A DNA stretch of 46,135 nucleotides from positions 1 through 46,135 of the forward strand of contig JAFUOR010000006.1 in the NCBI GenBank assembly GCA_017481825.1. The letters run 5' to 3'. Below the pieces are notes generated by a model. The model was not told the DNA's origin. It did not search any database and saw only the letters and a list, made by a program, of their open reading frames with translations. Both the position numbers and the translations under genes were made by a program. Numbering within the stretch: the stretch's first letter is position 1; each line of letters begins with the position of its first letter. The DNA comes from Clostridia bacterium (GTDB taxonomy: Bacteria; Bacillota; Clostridia; Christensenellales; Aristaeellaceae). Shown here one piece after another: positions 1-7,722 of the stretch.

Positions 1-10
1 GTCTACATTC

Positions 11-631
11 CTACCCAATTTTCGTATCTTTTCGTTCATTTTCAGCCCTTTTTACCCATTTCAGAAAGGTGTTATGGGATACTTGCAGCTGTTTTGCGGC
101 CTGTCTGGCCGATATTTGCCGCATCTCCCATTGCTGACTGTATGTATCAAACAGCTCGGGCTTGTCCTTCGGCTTCGGCCCGAAGCGGACACCGCGGGCT
201 TTCGCCGCCGCGATCCCCTCCGCCTGGCGCATCCGGATGAATTCCCGCTCCGTCTGTGCCACATAGGACAGCAGCTGCAGAACAATGTCTGCAATCAGCG
301 TACCGATCAAATCCTTTCCCTGCCGCGTATCCAGCAAAGGCATGTCCAGAACTACGATATCTGCCTGTCTGCATTTTGTGATCTGCCGCCATTGCTCGAT
401 GATTTCATTGTAGTTTCGCCCCAACCGATCAATGGATTTCACAACCAATATGTCGCCCGGCCTGAGCTTCTTGACAAGTCGCTGATACTGTGGCCGGTTG
501 AAATCCTTACCGGAAACCTTATCCAGGTAGATATGCTTTTCGGCCACACCCCATTGCCTGAGCGCAATCAGTTGACGATCCTCATTTTGATCTTTGCTTG
601 ATACCCGTGCATACCCATATGCAGCACTCAT
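11..631 (-). CDS. Serine recombinase (resolvase/invertase family)
   Basis: A 206-residue site-specific recombinase of the Tn3 resolvase/DNA invertase type. The N-terminus has the catalytic-serine motif YARVSSKDQN (residues 7-16) and later IDRLGRN, both hallmarks of the resolvase catalytic domain. The last 45 or so residues (RQISARQAAKQLQVSHNTFLKWV) fit the C-terminal helix-turn-helix of small serine recombinases. Length matches resolvases, not the large integrases. A GGGGAGG ribosome-binding site lies 7 bases before the ATG. It is next to a decayed Fic gene, so this edge looks like the remains of a mobile region. No res site or transposase is visible. Family is certain; resolvase versus invertase is not. 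Confidence 0.93.
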   Translation of the reverse strand: MSAAYGYARVSSKDQNEDRQLIALRQWGVAEKHIYLDKVSGKDFNRPQYQRLVKKLRPGDILVVKSIDRLGRNYNEIIEQWRQITKCRQADIVVLDMPLLDTRQGKDLIGTLIADIVLQLLSYVAQTEREFIRMRQAEGIAAAKARGVRFGPKPKDKPELFDTYSQQWEMRQISARQAAKQLQVSHNTFLKWVKRAENERKDTKIG

Positions 632-869
632 CGTGATACCTCCCCGTCATATTCTGTTGCCACAGGAGAAAATCTCCCTCCACCTTCATCATAATATAAT
701 TCATCCCTCATCCGCTGTTCCCTACGCTTATCACACGACCGCGGATGCTCTATGAGCAAATCGGTGCATGTATCGCCCCTTTAATCTCCCGAATTGCATA
801 ATCACCCATAAAAAACAGCACCGGGACTTGCCATAACCGCGCAGCCCCGGTGCTGTTCCGTTTTTTATT
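632..869. other. Intergenic region between recombinase and Fic remnant
   Basis: No gene seen. The stretch just upstream of the recombinase is AT-rich (about 690-702) and may hold its minus-strand promoter, but no well-spaced -35 was found. The right part contains the terminator listed separately. Confidence 0.4.
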
Positions 870-870
870 T
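808..870. terminator. Bidirectional intrinsic terminator
   Basis: A 12-bp perfect stem (814-825 with 846-857, arm AACAGCACCGGG) has six T's on the plus side (861-866) and a run of A's on the left (808-815), so it can stop transcription from either strand. On the minus strand it closes off the Fic remnant. Confidence 0.8.
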
Positions 871-1110
871 CAGTAGATCATATAGCGATTCGCAAAGATT
901 ATCGCCGCGCGCTTGTTGCCGTGGTTGAACACCTGCCTCTTCATGCAGTGCAGACACAGGCGGATGGCCTTGTCCACTTTCGATGATGTCCTCCGTCTAT
1001 GGGAAGGTCGTGGCAACACCTTCCAACACTGCCTGGTCATAAATGTTGGCTTCATGTTGACGCGGGCGAAGTCCAGATTCATCATCACCCGCGTCACCGG
1101 GGTGACCGGC
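870..1110 (-). pseudogene. Fic-family protein remnant (decayed)
   Basis: The minus-strand translation contains NLDFARVNMKPTFMTRQ and, further on, LHCMKRQVFNHGNKRAAIIF. These match two conserved blocks of one Fic/DOC subfamily: LNLDF(I/L)xxxNEFxxRNE, and the core MCMRSQMFxDGNKRTxxxxAN. Between and before them the sequence is short, basic and unlike the family, there is no N-terminal half, and no ribosome-binding site fits. This looks like a truncated, frameshifted remnant of a gene that normally encodes 250-300 residues. The canonical HPFxxGNGR histidine is Gln here, as in the subfamily. Fic enzymes AMPylate proteins and often act as toxins. No antitoxin is visible. Confidence 0.6.
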
Positions 1111-1130
1111 GGACGGAGCAGTATTGTGCA

Positions 1131-1175
1131 GTAAAATAAACATCGTGCCTCCCCATTGCCGGGGAGGCGCGATGC
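1131..1175 (-). terminator. Intrinsic terminator of the zinc-ribbon gene
   Basis: Arms 1141-1154 and 1161-1174 pair over 14 positions with one wobble. On the minus strand the hairpin is followed by TTTATTTTA. It lies directly after the stop codon of the 1183-1623 gene. Confidence 0.85.
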
Positions 1176-1182
1176 TGTTTGT

Positions 1183-1623
1183 TTACTCATTCACCTCAGG
1201 AAAAATGGACTTGCCGCATTCCGAGCAGAGGTAGTCCTCATCGAAATCCACGTCAGAAGCACGGAACTTGATCTCATGGCCGCAGTGGGGGCAGGCATAG
1301 GCGATCAGTTCATCATCGTCGATGATGCCCTCATCCTCGTCGTCCTCATCGTCATCGGCACATTCTTCGCAGTCGCAATCCTCGTCGTGAAGCTCCTCGT
1401 CGCCAAAGAGGGTTTCCTCCAGGTCGGCCAGGTCATCGTCGATGGATTCGACATACTCATTCAGGTCGTTGTGCGCTTCGACCATGACCTGCATCTCCTC
1501 AGCCATTTCGCCCATGGCGTTCAGCATTTCGATCATCAGCTTGTTGGCGTCCTTCTCCATGTTCAGCTTGAGACCAGCCGCCATGCCCTTCAGGAAGCTG
1601 ATGCGATCGGTGAGCTTGCTCAT
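1183..1623 (-). CDS. CD1247-like acidic zinc-ribbon protein
   Basis: A 146-residue protein. The N-terminal 60 residues are helical (MSKLTDRISFLKGMAAGLKL), followed by an extremely acidic middle (VESIDDDLADLEETLFGDE, then runs of D and E) and a C-terminal zinc ribbon with two CPHC/CSEC-type pairs (ACPHCGHEI and LCSECGKSI). This layout is that of a conserved Clostridia family annotated as CD1247 N-terminal domain protein; the function is unknown. The start at 1623 is preferred over one 66 bases upstream because an AGGGAG site sits before it and family members begin here. A CDCEEC motif in the acidic part may add further metal ligands. It lies downstream of efp on the same strand. Confidence 0.85.
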   Translation of the reverse strand: MSKLTDRISFLKGMAAGLKLNMEKDANKLMIEMLNAMGEMAEEMQVMVEAHNDLNEYVESIDDDLADLEETLFGDEELHDEDCDCEECADDDEDDEDEGIIDDDELIAYACPHCGHEIKFRASDVDFDEDYLCSECGKSIFPEVNE

Positions 1624-1730
1624 ACGTTTTCCCTCCTTGGAATCATTACTGTTCATATATGCACACTGCCCGGCGAAGCATGACAGCATTCACCAGGCAG
1701 ATGCAATTTGCATTTTTACGAAGCGTCAGC

Positions 1731-2291
1731 TTACTTGGCGCGCTCCATGTACTCGCCGGTGCGGGTATCGATACGGATCATGTCGCCAGTGTTGATGAAC
1801 AGGGGCACCTGCAGGCTGAAGCCGGTCTCGAGGGTCGCGGGCTTGTAGGTGTTGGAAGCGGTATCGCCCTTGAAGCCAGGCTCGGTGTCGGTGACCTCCA
1901 GGGTCACAAAGTTGGGAGCCTCCACGGAGAAGGGAGAGCCCTTGAAGAAGCGCATGGTAACGTTGGTGCCTTCCTTCACGTAGGGGATGGCGTCCTCCAC
2001 CTGATCCAGCGCCAGGGGGATCTGGTCGTAGGTTTCCACGTCCATGAAGTAGTACATCTCGCCGTCATTGTAGACGTACTGCATCTCCTTGGTCTCGATG
2101 ATGGCACGGGGCATCTTGTCGGTGGGGTTGAAGGAACGCTCAACCACAGCGCCGGTCATGATGTTCTTGATCTTGGTGCGCACGAAGGCAGCGCCCTTGC
2201 CGGGCTTGACGTGCTGGAAATCAACGATGTTCCACACGCCGCCGTCCCACTCAATGGTAATACCCTTACGGAAATCGCCAGCAGTAATCAT
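1731..2291 (-). CDS. efp: Elongation factor P
   Basis: A 186-residue full-length EF-P, which binds between the P and E sites of stalled ribosomes and promotes peptide-bond formation at polyproline stretches. All three beta-barrel domains are present: the N-terminal KOW-like domain with [10 protein letters not shown], the central OB domain, and the C-terminal domain with the signature [15 protein letters not shown]. The tip residue is Lys32, the type modified post-translationally in Bacillus rather than the Arg32 rhamnosylated in Pseudomonas. No modification gene is seen here. A GGAGG site precedes the ATG, and a promoter lies about 85 bases upstream. Confidence 0.98.
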   Translation of the reverse strand: MITAGDFRKGITIEWDGGVWNIVDFQHVKPGKGAAFVRTKIKNIMTGAVVERSFNPTDKMPRAIIETKEMQYVYNDGEMYYFMDVETYDQIPLALDQVEDAIPYVKEGTNVTMRFFKGSPFSVEAPNFVTLEVTDTEPGFKGDTASNTYKPATLETGFSLQVPLFINTGDMIRIDTRTGEYMERAK

Positions 2292-2374
2292 GAATCAATT
2301 CCTCCATTGATATGAATATCGTTTCTGTACTCTATATACGCCATACGCACGGTATGCGGGCATATCCAGCGAAT

Positions 2375-2403
2375 ATTGTATCACAAAATCTCGCCCTTGT
2401 GAA
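2375..2403 (-). promoter_or_regulatory. Promoter of efp, with inverted repeat over the -35
   Basis: Minus strand: TTCACA, 17 bases, TACAAT. The -35 lies inside the perfect inverted repeat GCCCTT-GTG-AAGGGC (2393-2407), which could be an operator or chance. No competing promoter was seen before efp. Confidence 0.5.
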
Positions 2404-2569
2404 GGGCTTTTTGCGTCCCAATGGACGGAAAACACATTTTTTTGCACGTTTCAGGCTCCAAATCATGCTTTGCCGGCCATGATTCTTCCCCAAGGCCCTG
2501 CAAAATATGCACAGAAGCCTGCCTGTTGAAGCAGCGGTGCAGAAATTTCTATCCTTCCAAATTTATCGA
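2404..2569. other. Intergenic region between efp and the DtxR-family gene
   Basis: Divergent space with no ORF of interest. It contains T-rich stretches and the two outward promoters listed separately. No further element was recognised. Confidence 0.4.
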
Positions 2570-2598
2570 TTGCAATTTCATGCATAACATGCTAAGAT
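2570..2598 (+). promoter_or_regulatory. Promoter of the DtxR/MntR-family gene
   Basis: TTGCAA, 17 bases, TAAGAT, 33 bases before the ATG. GCAT-AAC-ATGC, a short inverted repeat, lies between the boxes (2582-2592) and could be an operator for the metal-dependent repressor itself; that is inference. Confidence 0.6.
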
Positions 2599-2631
2599 GA
2601 AAAAGAAAAAGCATGAAAGAAGGAACCGCTG

Positions 2632-3009
2632 ATGAATATCCACGAATCCGCTGAAGATTACCTGGAGGCAATCCTGCGTCTGCGGGAGACCAAGGGCTAT
2701 GTGCGTTCCGTGGACATTTCGCTCCTGCTGGGCGTGACCAAGCCGTCGGTTTCCTTTGCGATGAAGAAGCTGCGGGAGAATAATTACATCCTCATGGACG
2801 AGGACAGCCTTATCACCCTGACGGAAAAGGGCGAAGAGATTGCCCGGCGCGTGTACGACCGCCACAAGACGCTCATGTCCTTCCTCGTAGCTATTGGCGT
2901 GAGCGAGGAAACCGCCCGCGAAGACGCCTGCAAGATTGAGCACGACATTTCCCAGGAGTCCTTTGAGGCCCTGCAGCGCCAGCTGGTGCTGCTCAAAACG
3001 CAGCAGTGA
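2632..3009 (+). CDS. DtxR/MntR-family metal-dependent transcriptional regulator
   Basis: A 125-residue repressor of the DtxR/MntR family, which binds Mn(II) or Fe(II) and represses metal uptake genes. The N-terminus ESAEDYLEAILRL is the typical first helix; a winged helix-turn-helix follows (VRSVDISLLLGVTKPSVSFA). The C-terminal dimerisation half carries CKIEHDISQESFEAL, equivalent to the C-x-x-EH metal-site helix of the family. The length matches the short MntR type without an SH3-like domain. It is monocistronic, preceded by its own promoter and a GAAGGA ribosome-binding site. No metal transporter lies next to it, so the target is unknown. Mn versus Fe cannot be decided here. Confidence 0.9.
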   Translation: MNIHESAEDYLEAILRLRETKGYVRSVDISLLLGVTKPSVSFAMKKLRENNYILMDEDSLITLTEKGEEIARRVYDRHKTLMSFLVAIGVSEETAREDACKIEHDISQESFEALQRQLVLLKTQQ

Positions 3010-3029
3010 TCCATCACCGCATGGCTTTA

Positions 3030-3190
3030 TGCCGTGTGACAGCCGAGTCTGAAAAAGCCCCGCCCGTGCGGCGGATAGATGAGTCGAAGACTCCCCGCGA
3101 TACCATGCAGTCAGAGGGCCTGCGGGTCCTCCGACACCTCCCAAGGTTTTTGACAGTCTGACCGTTTCCTTTTCTGGGAACGGTTTTTTC
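3030..3190 (+). ncRNA. Possible structured RNA or long hairpin 3' UTR
   Basis: After the regulator gene, about 130 bases hold several consecutive hairpins: GAGTC-GAA-GACTC (3082-3094), a GC-rich CCGCC/GGCGG hairpin near 3060-3076, and GAGGGCC-TGCG-GGTCCTC. They end in a terminator. No known riboswitch or ncRNA family was recognised, and no ORF explains it. It could be an independent small RNA, the leader of the next gene (though that has a promoter after the terminator), or a repeat. Confidence 0.3.
3162..3190 (+). terminator. Intrinsic terminator
   Basis: Stem CCGTTTCC with GGGAACGG (one wobble), loop of six, then six T's. It ends transcription from the regulator gene and lies upstream of the promoter of the dehydrogenase gene. 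Confidence 0.85.
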
Positions 3191-3228
3191 ATTTTGATGA
3201 ACACTTTCTATCAAACCCTGCGCATTCG

Positions 3229-3257
3229 TTGACAGTGCCATGGAATGGTGCTATGCT
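3229..3257 (+). promoter_or_regulatory. Promoter of the ADH-like/ALDH fusion gene
   Basis: TTGACA, 17 bases, TATGCT. An upstream in-frame ATG at 3240 lies inside this promoter, so translation must start later, at 3297. Confidence 0.8.
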
Positions 3258-3296
3258 CAGCATGGTAGTATACCGTTATCAACGAGGGATGTTACG

Positions 3297-5351
3297 ATGA
3301 AAAAAACGCAGACCATGATCATCCGCGCGCATCAGGCGGTATCCAAGCTGACGCACAACGCCAAACAGATGGAAGCGGCCGATCCGCATCAGCTGACCAT
3401 CGTCGAACTGCTGACCCACTGCATCGAGGCGTATTTACGCTCGGGCGCAAACCGTCAGCAGCGGCAGGCGGCGCTGGAGGCAGCGGGCGCACTGATCCGG
3501 CATGCCTGGGCGGACGTTGCGTCCTCCGAGGCGGAAGCGGCCCTGCAAAATGCAGCCGACTGTCTGAAAGCTCTGTCCGCGCCGCAGTATCACGGCTATG
3601 CCTACGGCATGGCGCTGGCACTGGGACAGATGCACGACATCCCCTTTGACATGGCTATGGCCGCAGCGCTGCCCGTGGTGCTGGACGCCTATGGCCACGC
3701 TGCCGTCAAGCCCCTGGCAGCTCTGGCACAGGCGGCGGGCCTTACCTCCCAGGGAGCAGGCAGCGAGGTTGCCTGCGCATCCCTGATGACATGGCTGCGG
3801 GAGCATTTCGCACTGCTGAACGTTCCCCAAACCTTCAGCGCCATCCGCCGCCGGGATATCCCTGCGTTGGCCGTTATTGCCGACCGCTGCTGCAACCCGG
3901 CCTATCCCGCCCTGACGGAGCTGGACCGCTTCGAGCTGGAGGATCTCTTCCTGCGTCTGATGCCCCTCACCGAACGCGAACAGGACATCACACGCCTTGT
4001 CGAATGTCAGCGCGCCTATTTCCGAACAAATGCAACCCTGCCCCTGTCCGTCCGCGCTGATGCGCTGATCCGGCTGCGCAAGGCCATCCTTGCCCGCGAG
4101 CATGATATTCATGAGGCTCTGCACGCTGATCTGGGCAAATGCCCGGAGGAAGCCTATCTGTGCGAGACGGGCATGGTGCTCTCCGAGCTCAGCCACATGC
4201 AGCGCCACTTCCGCCGCTATGCCGGAAGAAAGCGCGTTGCAACGCCCCTGCACCAGTTCCCCGCCAACAGCTATACCCTGCGCCGCCCCTATGGCGTGAC
4301 GCTGATCATGTCGCCCTGGAACTATCCCTTCCTGCTGACCATGGGCCCGCTCATCGGGGCGATTGCCGCCGGCAACTGCTGCGTGGTAAAGCCCTCCGCC
4401 TATGCCCCGGCCACCAGCGCCATCATCCGGGAGATCATCGAAAGCTGCTTCCCGCAGGAGCATGCAGCCGTGGTCGAGGGCGGGCGCGAGGAGAATCAGG
4501 CTCTGCTGGATCAGCACTTTGACAAGATCTTCTTCACCGGCGGCGAAAACGTGGGCCGGGAAGTGCTGCGCAAGGCTGCCGATCACCTGACCCCTGTGAC
4601 CCTTGAGCTGGGCGGCAAGAGCCCAGTGGTCATCACGGATTCGGCGAAGATCGACCTGGCTGCCAGGCGCGTGGCCTTCGGCAAGCTCCTCAATGCCGGA
4701 CAGACCTGCGTCGCACCGGATTACGTGCTCATTGACCGCAGCGTCAAGAACGAATTCGTTGACCGGCTCAAATATCATCTGGCCCATATGATGTGGGAAA
4801 ACCCGCTGGCCAATGACAGCTACGTCCACATGATCAACCGCCGCCACTATGACCGGGTGATGACGCTGATTGACCGGGAGCATGTCGTCTACGGCGGCGA
4901 GGGAGACCCGGAGACGCTGCGCATCCAGCCCACCATCCTGGATAACATCACCGAAGTCGACGCCGTGATGCAGGAGGAGATCTTTGGCCCGGTACTGCCC
5001 ATCCTCGAATACGAGGCGCTGGACGAGGCCATCCGCTTTATTGCCGACCGTCCCACGCCGCTGGCCTGCTATCTCTTCACTGAGGATAAGGCCGAGAAGG
5101 AGCGCTTCCTGGCAGAAACGCCCTTTGGCGGCGGATGCGTGAACGACACCATCATCCATCTGGCCTCCAGCCGCCTGCCCTTTGGCGGACTGGGCCGCAG
5201 CGGCATGGGCCATTACCACGGACGATACAGCTTTGAGTGCTTCAGCCATACGCAGAGCATGGTGGACAAGGCAACCTGGCTGGATCTTCCCATGCGCTAT
5301 GCCCCCTACAATAAGCAGATGATGAAGCTCGTCCGGTTCTTCCTGAAATAA
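3297..5351 (+). CDS. Aldehyde dehydrogenase with N-terminal degenerate Fe-alcohol-dehydrogenase-like domain
   Basis: A 684-residue protein. Residues about 240-684 are a complete NAD(P)-dependent aldehyde dehydrogenase of the family-3 type, with SPWNYPF (Asn342), LELGGK (Glu437) and NAGQTC with catalytic Cys471. Residues about 30-225 align with the C-terminal helical domain of iron-containing alcohol dehydrogenases (LTHCIEAY, YGMALALGQMHDIPFD, then NPAYPALTE). The Fe-ADH nucleotide-binding half is missing. Of the four metal ligands, the Asp is Glu37 and only His41 remains; the other two histidines are Tyr103 and Phe117. The domain is therefore unlikely to bind iron and may act in oligomerisation or substrate handling. 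The order is opposite to AdhE, where ALDH comes first. The gene stands alone with its own promoter; a GAGGG site precedes ATG 3297. Confidence 0.88.
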   Translation: MKKTQTMIIRAHQAVSKLTHNAKQMEAADPHQLTIVELLTHCIEAYLRSGANRQQRQAALEAAGALIRHAWADVASSEAEAALQNAADCLKALSAPQYHGYAYGMALALGQMHDIPFDMAMAAALPVVLDAYGHAAVKPLAALAQAAGLTSQGAGSEVACASLMTWLREHFALLNVPQTFSAIRRRDIPALAVIADRCCNPAYPALTELDRFELEDLFLRLMPLTEREQDITRLVECQRAYFRTNATLPLSVRADALIRLRKAILAREHDIHEALHADLGKCPEEAYLCETGMVLSELSHMQRHFRRYAGRKRVATPLHQFPANSYTLRRPYGVTLIMSPWNYPFLLTMGPLIGAIAAGNCCVVKPSAYAPATSAIIREIIESCFPQEHAAVVEGGREENQALLDQHFDKIFFTGGENVGREVLRKAADHLTPVTLELGGKSPVVITDSAKIDLAARRVAFGKLLNAGQTCVAPDYVLIDRSVKNEFVDRLKYHLAHMMWENPLANDSYVHMINRRHYDRVMTLIDREHVVYGGEGDPETLRIQPTILDNITEVDAVMQEEIFGPVLPILEYEALDEAIRFIADRPTPLACYLFTEDKAEKERFLAETPFGGGCVNDTIIHLASSRLPFGGLGRSGMGHYHGRYSFECFSHTQSMVDKATWLDLPMRYAPYNKQMMKLVRFFLK

Positions 5352-5358
5352 CCCTTAT

Positions 5359-5383
5359 GGGAGCACGTAATGCGCGTGCTCCC
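5359..5383. terminator. Terminator between convergent genes
   Basis: Nine-bp perfect stem GGGAGCACG/CGTGCTCCC between the convergent stops at 5351 and 5389. The T-tract is weak (GTTTGTCATTT). Confidence 0.6.
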
Positions 5384-5388
5384 GTTTG

Positions 5389-6828
5389 TCATTTCAGGCC
5401 AGTTTGTGCCGGGCCGTCCAGCAGCTTGCCATCGTAATCAAACCGGGAACCATGGCAGGGGCAGTCCCAGGTCTTCTCATCGGGGTTCCATTCCAGCTGG
5501 CAGCCCAGATGCGGGCAGCGCGGATACACGATGTGGCAGTGTCCTTCCCCGTCCCTGTACACGCCCACCTTGCGGCCCTCCACCTCGACGATACCGCCAT
5601 GCTCCAGGGGCAGTTCTGCCATCAGGCCGCGGGGGAGCGCCAGCACCTCCCGGGTCAAACCGCGGACAGCGTGCCCCGTCTCATTTGCCAGGGACTGCGC
5701 CGATGCGGACAGCCGAAGCCTCTGCGGCGAAAACACACCTGCCCATTCCGGTGTATGACCGGCGATCATCCCGCTCAGCAGCTGCGCCGCTACCATCGAT
5801 GTGCTCATGCCCCATTTGGCAAAGCCTGTCGCCACGTACCATCGGGGCTCGGACGGGGCATACTGGCCGATGTAGGGCACACCGTCCAGCGTCATGCAGT
5901 CCTGGGCTGACCAGCAGACCTTCTCCTGGCTGCCGGGAAACAGCGTCTTGGCCGCCTGCTGAAGCTGCGCATAGCGTCCGCCGGTTCGGTTTTCGCCCGT
6001 CCGATGCCCTCCGCCTCCAAGGAGCAGCAGCCCCTCCGCCTCCCGGAAGGACAAGCCGTCTTCGTCAATGCCCAGGTACATCCCCCGCGGCTTCCAGCTG
6101 CTTTGCAGCGCCAACACGTAGCTGCGCTCCTGATGCATGCGCATGAAATACCACCCCGGCACGTTGACAAAGGGAAAATGCGTGGCAAATATGATATGCT
6201 CCGCCGTGACCGTACCGCGCTCCGTGTGCACCTGCTGCCCGCTGACCGTCGTGACGCGGGTCTGCTCATGAATGGTCAGGCCATCCAAAATGCCCCGTAG
6301 GAACTTCAGCGGATGGAACTGTGCCTGCCCGCCAAAGCGCACGGCTCCCGCCACTTTAAAGGGCAGCTCCGTCTCCCGGACAAAGGCTGCGTCGATGCCG
6401 AGGGTGCGGGCTGCCTCCGCCTCCTGCGCAAGGGGCGAGGTCTCCTGAGTGCTGTAAAGATATGCATCGCGCATGGAAAAACCGCATTCAATCCCTTTCT
6501 TATGGATGATGCGGTCGTAGGCGGCGATGGCCTCTTCATTGGCCTGCGCATATTGGGCAGCCTTGTCCCGCCCAATGGATCGGATCAGGCGGTCATAGAT
6601 CAGATCGTGCTGGCTGGTGATCTTCGCGGTGGTTCGGCCCGTCTGACCACTGGCGATGCGCGACGCCTCCAGCACCACGACCTTCACGCCGCGCTGATGG
6701 AGCAGATACGCCGTCAAAAGGCCCGCCATGCCGCCGCCGATGACCACCGCCTCCGTGCCCGTATCTCCTTGGAGCGGCGGATATTCCGGCAGCGCCGCCG
6801 TCTGCTGCCACAGGGATGCATGCTTCAT
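5389..6828 (-). CDS. FAD-dependent oxidoreductase with C-terminal Rieske [2Fe-2S] domain
   Basis: A 479-residue protein. The N-terminus has a DAO-type FAD-binding fold: VIGGGMAGLLTAYLL (dinucleotide motif) and a following acidic VVLEAS. Near residue 330-350 comes the second FAD contact (GVPYIGQYAP...YVATGFAKWGM). The last 90 residues form a Rieske cluster domain with CPHLGC and CPCHGSRFDYDG, the CxH...CxxH ligands all present. This arrangement is found in a Bacillota family related to YhfW of Bacillus; its substrate is not established. There is no signal peptide, so it is cytoplasmic. A GAGGAGG site precedes the ATG. It is divergent from the PRC-barrel operon and probably monocistronic. Confidence 0.9.
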   Translation of the reverse strand: MKHASLWQQTAALPEYPPLQGDTGTEAVVIGGGMAGLLTAYLLHQRGVKVVVLEASRIASGQTGRTTAKITSQHDLIYDRLIRSIGRDKAAQYAQANEEAIAAYDRIIHKKGIECGFSMRDAYLYSTQETSPLAQEAEAARTLGIDAAFVRETELPFKVAGAVRFGGQAQFHPLKFLRGILDGLTIHEQTRVTTVSGQQVHTERGTVTAEHIIFATHFPFVNVPGWYFMRMHQERSYVLALQSSWKPRGMYLGIDEDGLSFREAEGLLLLGGGGHRTGENRTGGRYAQLQQAAKTLFPGSQEKVCWSAQDCMTLDGVPYIGQYAPSEPRWYVATGFAKWGMSTSMVAAQLLSGMIAGHTPEWAGVFSPQRLRLSASAQSLANETGHAVRGLTREVLALPRGLMAELPLEHGGIVEVEGRKVGVYRDGEGHCHIVYPRCPHLGCQLEWNPDEKTWDCPCHGSRFDYDGKLLDGPAQTGLK

Positions 6829-6953
6829 TTCGTCTCAGCCTCCTCATATTCAGCATGACCCTGTTTCGTCCAAACATTCGCGGCACGTGCGAAATTTGCC
6901 ATCATGCTGCGCCCCTCTTCGGCGCATACTGACCGCTGAAGGAGGGATGCAAC

Positions 6954-7106
6954 ATGATCCAACGACCCAAAAAGAGACCCGATGCGCTGACGGAGGCCCT
7001 CAAGGCCGAGCAGCAGCGCAAGAGCCACACGGATGTGCTGGGTTCCTACACCGGCGTGCCGTGGGATGAATGGGACGAGCCCGTGCAGGACGCAGATGAC
7101 CTGTGA
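6954..7106 (+). CDS. Small conserved protein, 50 residues
   Basis: A short ORF with a strong AAGGAGGG ribosome-binding site and a hydrophilic product (MIQRPKKRPDALTEALKAE at the start; tryptophan-rich acidic VPWDEWDEPVQDADDL at the end). The stop codon overlaps the start of the PRC-barrel gene (ATGACCTGTGA), which indicates translational coupling in a four-gene operon. The ending resembles short Clostridia hypothetical proteins, but no function is known. Confidence 0.7.
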   Translation: MIQRPKKRPDALTEALKAEQQRKSHTDVLGSYTGVPWDEWDEPVQDADDL

Positions 7107-7560
7107 CATGCGCCTGGGCCGCGTGCTGGGGCTGCCGGCGATCCTGGGCGAGCATCAGATTGGCCATGTGGAGCGCGCTGTGCTGAGCCGCAACGGCCAT
7201 CACCTGATGGGACTGATGATCCGCCGGGGCCTGGGCAGCGCCAAGTGGGTTGATCACCGGGCCATCGGCGTGCTGGGGGACGTATCCGTCATCCTGTCGG
7301 ACAAGCCCTGCCGTCCGCCGAAGGACTGCGATTTTACCCTGCACACCGTCAAGGATGAAAGCGGCCTCACCCTCGGGTGGGTCACTGACGCCTGGATCAG
7401 CCCGGAAACCCTTGACGTAACTGCCCTGGAGATCTCCCTGGGCTATCTGGAGGATCTGCGCCGGGGCCGCCTGATCGTGCGCGACTGGGCGGTTCAGCCC
7501 GGCGATCACGAAGGGGCGCAGGTGCTCATCCCCCGCGAGGAATGGGAGGTGAAGGCATGA
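7096..7560 (+). CDS. PRC-barrel domain protein
   Basis: A 154-residue protein with two PRC-barrel-like halves: MRLGRVLGLPAILGEHQIGH... and TLHTVKDESGLTLGWVTDAW... PRC-barrels are small beta-barrels found in RimM, photosynthetic reaction-centre H subunits and sporulation proteins of the YlmC/YrrD kind. There is no catalytic motif. Start 7096 is chosen because AGGA lies five bases before it; ATG 7108 is an alternative. It overlaps both neighbours (the upstream stop at 7106 and the downstream ATGA at 7557), so it is co-translated with them. Its link to the membrane protein two genes downstream is suggestive of an envelope role but unproven. Confidence 0.75.
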   Translation: MTCDMRLGRVLGLPAILGEHQIGHVERAVLSRNGHHLMGLMIRRGLGSAKWVDHRAIGVLGDVSVILSDKPCRPPKDCDFTLHTVKDESGLTLGWVTDAWISPETLDVTALEISLGYLEDLRRGRLIVRDWAVQPGDHEGAQVLIPREEWEVKA

Positions 7561-7703
7561 ACAAGCTGATGGTTGGCTCCGCCCTGGGCTTCATGATGGG
7601 CGTGAGCCTGATGATGATGCCCGCAGGCAAGACGCTCCGCAAGGACATGCAGCGCGGCATGAACAAGGCCAAGCAGATGATGAAGAGCATGGAGCAGCAA
7701 TAA
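7557..7703 (+). CDS. Small YtxH-like membrane protein, 48 residues
   Basis: A very short ORF, coupled to the preceding gene by an ATGA overlap and followed 19 bases later by the transporter gene. It has an N-terminal Gly/Met-rich hydrophobic helix (MVGSALGFMMGVSLMMM) and then a basic amphipathic tail (TLRKDMQRGMNKAKQMMKSM). This is the layout of YtxH-type small membrane proteins. Methionine content is striking: 12 of 48 residues. Function unknown. Confidence 0.7.
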   Translation: MNKLMVGSALGFMMGVSLMMMPAGKTLRKDMQRGMNKAKQMMKSMEQQ

Positions 7704-7722
7704 CCCCAAGGAGGCCGTCAGG

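Noticed and set aside
3240-3296. Earlier start codon for the ADH-like/ALDH gene
   Set aside because: It lies between the -35 and -10 boxes of the promoter, so it cannot be on the transcript.
5359-5383. Hairpin considered as an attachment site
   Set aside because: It lies between convergent gene ends and fits a terminator; no recombinase is next to it.
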